From assembly GCA_946886065.1 (NCBI GenBank), contig CAMPHU010000100.1:1-15836 (forward strand): 15,836 bases of DNA, in the 5' to 3' direction. The notes below the pieces were generated by a model. That model ran no database searches and was not told the DNA's origin. It worked only from the letters and a program-made list of their open reading frames with translations. Source of the stretch: an uncultured Massilia sp. GTDB lineage: Bacteria > Pseudomonadota > Gammaproteobacteria > Burkholderiales > Burkholderiaceae. The position numbers and the translations under genes are program-made. Below, piece by piece: positions 13,310-15,836 of this stretch (the first letter of the stretch is position 1; each line of letters starts with the position of its first letter).

Positions 13310-15565
13310 TCAGGCAATGCTGTCGGCTTTTCCCTGGGCGGCGGCGAGCAGGCTCACCAGGCGTTCGATCGGATAGGGCTTGGCGAGCACCTGCACGCCC
13401 GGAATGCCGGCCTGCTGCTCGGTGTAGCCCGTCGCCAGCACGACAGGAATATGGGGGTAGCGGCGGCGCACGATGCCGGCCAGGTCGATGCCACTGATCT
13501 TACCGGGCATGACGATGTCGGAGAAGACCACTTGCGGAACTTCTCCTTTGTCGAGCAACTGGACAGCGTCTTCTCCGTTGTGGGCGACCAACACGTCGAA
13601 GCCGGATTCTTCCAGGGCATGCAGGACCGCTTCGCGCACCAGCGCGTCGTCTTCGACGAACAGGACCCTGGCGCGCGCGCGCCGCAGCGGCGCGGCCGGC
13701 GCCCGGGTGGGCGCTTGCCCCTGGTGTTGCACCGGACCCGCCTGCGCGGGCGCGGCGGCGCGCGGCAGCCAGATCTCGACCCGCGTGCCTTCGCCTTCCT
13801 TGCTGTCGATCACCAGGGTACCCTGCGACTGCGTCGCGAAGGCATAGGCCTGCGCCAGCCCGAGGCCCGTGCCCTGGCCCTGGGCGCGGGTGGTGAAGAA
13901 AGGATCGAGTGCGCGCGCCAGCACCTCGGGCGCCATGCCGGTGCCGTTGTCGCTCACGCTTACGCACACGTAGTCGCCGCGCGGCAGGCCGCCGGGCGGC
14001 TGGGCCTGCGCCAGCTTGCGCAAGCCGATGCGCAGGCGGCCGCCGGCGGGCATGGCGTCGCGCGCATTGATGGCCAGGTTCAGCAAGGCCAGGTCGAACT
14101 GCAGCGGTTCGATCGTCACCGGCCAGGGCGCCGCATCCTCCCCCGGGTCCTGCTCGACCTCGAGCGCGATGTCCTCGCGCAGCGCGCCCTTCATCAGCTG
14201 CAAGGCGCTGCGCAACTGCTCGCCGGAGTCGACGGTTTCCTGGCGGGCTTCCTGGATGCGTCCGAAGGAACCGAGCTGGCCGGTGAGGGCGGTGGCGCGC
14301 TGCACGGTCTTCTTGCAGGTCTGGACCAGGCTCTGGATCTTGGGCTGGGTCGCCGTCATCTCGGCCAGCTGCAGCGCCGTGGTCAGGGTTTGCAGCAGGT
14401 TGTTGAATTCGTGCGCGATGCCGCCCGTCAGGCGTCCGAGCGCTTCCAGCTTCTGCGCCTTGAGCAAGGCGCCTTGCACCCTTTCGGTGGCGGCCACGGC
14501 CTCGGTCACGCGCTCTTCCAGCTCGTCGCGCGAGCGGCCGATTTCGCGGCCGGCTTCGTGCATGCGCCCGGCCACCGCGTCGATTTCCTCGATGCCGTGC
14601 GCGCGGTAGGCCGGGGCCTTGCCCTGGCCCAGTTCCTCGGCGCTGCGGCCCAGCTGTTCGATCGGCTGGATGACGCGCCTGGCCAGCCAGCCCGCCGCCA
14701 GCAGCCCGCCCGCCAGCATCAGCACCATCAGCCCGGCCAGCAGCGCCGAAGCCTGCAGCGCGGAGCGGCGCAGCTCGCTGTCCGGGATGCTGATCAGGAT
14801 TTTCCAGTCGGAGAGCGGGACCGTGCTGAAGAAAGCGCGCACCCTGACGCCGGCCAGGTTGCGGCCGGCGAACATGCCTTCGCGCGCGCCCGCCAGGCGC
14901 ATCTGGCTGGCCGAGCGGACCGGCCGGCCCAGGAAGCCGTCGTGCTCGCGCGAACGGGCCAGGATGATGCCCTTGCGGTCGACGACCGAGGCGATCCAGG
15001 TGCTGGAGAAGCGCTGCTGGCGCATCAGGCGCTGCAGCGTGGCCGCGTTGACGCCCATCACCAGGAAGTAGCGCAGGCTGCCGCCGATCCTGACCGGCAC
15101 CTGGATCGTGAAATCGTGGTGGCCGCCGACCTGGGACGTGTACAGGTCGGACACCAGGATCCGGTCCTGGCCGTAGCGCCGCATGAGTTCCGGCAGGTTG
15201 GAGATGCGCCGCAGCGGCAGCTCGGCGCCGAAGGGACGGCGGGTGTTGAGCAGCTGGCGGCCGTCGGGGGCGAGCAGGATCACGGTGCTGGCCGGGGTCG
15301 GCGCGGTGCCGCGCGCGTGCTCGTAGAATTCGCGCAGGTCGCCGCGCGCCAGCGAGGGCGCCGCCGCCAGGGTGCGCAGCATGCCGGCGTGGGTCCGGAT
15401 CTCGTTGTCCACCAGCAGGGCGAAGGCGCGCGCGGTCTCGCTCACGCTGCGGTTCTGGGCTTCCTGCTCTTCGTGGTAGACATAGGCGATCGCCAGCGCC
15501 GCCGCCGCGAAGGCGGGGACCAGGACGGCGAGCACGAGCAGCAAAAGGCGGTTGCGGATACGCAT
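13310..15565 (-). CDS. Membrane-bound hybrid sensor histidine kinase
   Basis: A 751-residue kinase. Two membrane segments (about 7-29 and 268-295) flank a periplasmic sensor region of about 235 residues that looks like a double Cache/PAS type. A HAMP-like linker (about 295-350) and coiled coil (345-370) follow. The HisKA H-box is GRLTGGIAHEFNNLLQT with His385; the ATPase domain has N-box residues N496/N500, DNGTGM (539-544) and GQGTGLGL (563-570). The C-terminal receiver (about 632-745) has E638/D639/D640, phospho-acceptor Asp683 in FSDIVMPG and Lys729 in LAKP. It therefore senses an external signal and autophosphorylates, and may relay to an unlinked partner. ATG 15565 gives the membrane helix at the N-terminus; upstream codons overlap the ubiE start region. 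The ribosome-binding site is weak. A link to the neighbouring activator is possible but unproven, because that protein's receiver is degenerate. Confidence 0.93.
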   Translation of the reverse strand: MRIRNRLLLLVLAVLVPAFAAAALAIAYVYHEEQEAQNRSVSETARAFALLVDNEIRTHAGMLRTLAAAPSLARGDLREFYEHARGTAPTPASTVILLAPDGRQLLNTRRPFGAELPLRRISNLPELMRRYGQDRILVSDLYTSQVGGHHDFTIQVPVRIGGSLRYFLVMGVNAATLQRLMRQQRFSSTWIASVVDRKGIILARSREHDGFLGRPVRSASQMRLAGAREGMFAGRNLAGVRVRAFFSTVPLSDWKILISIPDSELRRSALQASALLAGLMVLMLAGGLLAAGWLARRVIQPIEQLGRSAEELGQGKAPAYRAHGIEEIDAVAGRMHEAGREIGRSRDELEERVTEAVAATERVQGALLKAQKLEALGRLTGGIAHEFNNLLQTLTTALQLAEMTATQPKIQSLVQTCKKTVQRATALTGQLGSFGRIQEARQETVDSGEQLRSALQLMKGALREDIALEVEQDPGEDAAPWPVTIEPLQFDLALLNLAINARDAMPAGGRLRIGLRKLAQAQPPGGLPRGDYVCVSVSDNGTGMAPEVLARALDPFFTTRAQGQGTGLGLAQAYAFATQSQGTLVIDSKEGEGTRVEIWLPRAAAPAQAGPVQHQGQAPTRAPAAPLRRARARVLFVEDDALVREAVLHALEESGFDVLVAHNGEDAVQLLDKGEVPQVVFSDIVMPGKISGIDLAGIVRRRYPHIPVVLATGYTEQQAGIPGVQVLAKPYPIERLVSLLAAAQGKADSIA

Positions 15566-15613
15566 ACAAATCGGCGGAGGCGGGAAGGTTGGGGGATGCC
15601 GTCGCAGAGGCGG

Positions 15614-15619
15614 ATTATA
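15614..15619 (-). promoter_or_regulatory. Candidate -10 element for the histidine kinase gene
   Basis: The minus strand reads TATAAT at 15619-15614, about 49 bp upstream of the kinase ATG. No good -35 hexamer is present at 16-18 bp, so this is a partial promoter match. Confidence 0.4.
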
Positions 15620-15683
15620 CGGGGGACAATGTTTCGGCGTCGCAGCCGAGCGGGCGGCGCGGTCCAACTTGAATTGCTGCTTG

Positions 15684-15689
15684 TATAAT
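15684..15689 (+). promoter_or_regulatory. Candidate -10 element for ubiE
   Basis: A perfect TATAAT preceded by TTG lies 26 bp upstream of the ubiE ATG. The -35 region is poor. If used, the leader is only about 20 nt. It suggests ubiE has its own promoter here, separate from the DUF971 operon. Confidence 0.5.
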
Positions 15690-15715
15690 GTGGAAAGACC
15701 AACCCGCATGCAGCT

Positions 15716-15836
15716 ATGACCAATACCACCCATTTCGGCTACAAGACCGTCGCCGAGGACCAGAAGGTCCAGGAAGTCGCCAAGGTCTTCCATTCGGTCG
15801 CCTCCAAGTACGACGTCATGAACGACCTGATGTCGG
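15716..15836 (+). CDS. ubiE: UbiE/COQ5 methyltransferase, 3' partial
   Basis: The first 40 codons of the class I SAM-dependent C-methyltransferase that acts in ubiquinone (and menaquinone, where made) synthesis. The visible N-terminus is typical: [20 protein letters not shown], then [16 protein letters not shown], which is the conserved UbiE signature before the SAM-binding domain. The gene runs off the window. It is divergent from the histidine kinase across a 150-bp region with candidate promoters in both directions. In many Betaproteobacteria it follows the DUF971 gene directly; here about 11.3 kb separates the two. Confidence 0.95.
   Translation, partial: MTNTTHFGYKTVAEDQKVQEVAKVFHSVASKYDVMNDLMS

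Noticed and set aside
13087..13317. A 76-codon minus-strand open frame between kinase and activator genes
   Set aside because: No ribosome-binding site, overlaps the ends of both neighbours, and shows no recognisable domain.
13235..15688. An 817-codon plus-strand open frame opposite the histidine kinase
   Set aside because: Antisense shadow; the minus frame carries all kinase and receiver motifs in order.
15566..15793. Longer start for the histidine kinase
   Set aside because: The extra 76 residues would be antisense to the ubiE start and its promoter and would put 76 residues before the first membrane helix.

Overview
The window is GC-rich and reads as a chromosomal segment of a betaproteobacterium, most likely Oxalobacteraceae (Massilia/Telluria-like). 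This is an inference from three things: the edges carry a giant FAD/Fe-S oxidoreductase, a HIT protein and a DUF971 protein on the left and ubiE on the right, a gene set usually found together in Betaproteobacteria; codon use is strongly GC3-biased; and the accessory genes resemble those of that family. No rRNA, tRNA, CRISPR array, transposase or phage gene was seen.

Layout. (1) 1-4375, plus strand: 3' part of an FAD-linked oxidase / CCG-domain iron-sulphur oxidoreductase, then a HIT-family hydrolase (ATGA overlap), then a DUF971 protein, forming one tight operon. (2) 4379-6053: a WYL/YafY-type regulator (minus) diverging from a LysE/RhtB-type exporter (plus). The shared 85-bp promoter region holds three CTGATTA-like direct repeats with an 11-bp period. 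(3) 6160-6485, minus: a CspA-family cold-shock gene with its own promoter and leader. Its 3' end, stop codon included, is tandemly duplicated. (4) 6555-11427, minus: a five-gene secretion/fibre operon. In transcription order it encodes a 562-aa exported Gly/Ala-repeat protein, a 135-aa exported small protein with a related C-terminal motif, a C39-type peptidase, a 172-aa exported protein with a double-glycine motif, and a coiled-coil outer-membrane beta-barrel protein. Order and domain content match the subunit-subunit-D-E-F part of the Pseudomonas Fap functional-amyloid operon, but the main subunit is a Gly-rich repeat protein instead of a canonical FapC, and no FapA is visible. (5) 11428-11749: a complete sigma-54 control region, with a near-consensus -24/-12 element, a perfect-consensus IHF site and an upstream pair of dyads one above the other on the helix. 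(6) 11750-13096, minus: a sigma-54 activator with GAFTGA and a degenerate receiver-like N-terminus (VpsR-like). (7) 13310-15565, minus: a membrane hybrid histidine kinase with a C-terminal receiver. (8) 15716-end, plus: the start of ubiE.

How the parts may work together (inference): the VpsR-like activator would drive the sigma-54 promoter of the fibre operon, with IHF bending the DNA between enhancer and promoter. A strong intrinsic hairpin-plus-T-tract just after the Gly-rich gene would attenuate readthrough, so that the structural subunit is made in excess over the peptidase and the pore. The C39 peptidase would act in the periplasm, perhaps on the double-glycine site of the 172-aa protein, and the barrel protein would export the subunits. 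The whole 4.4-15.6 kb block sits between DUF971 and ubiE, which are often neighbours, so it may be an accessory insertion in a conserved chromosomal context.
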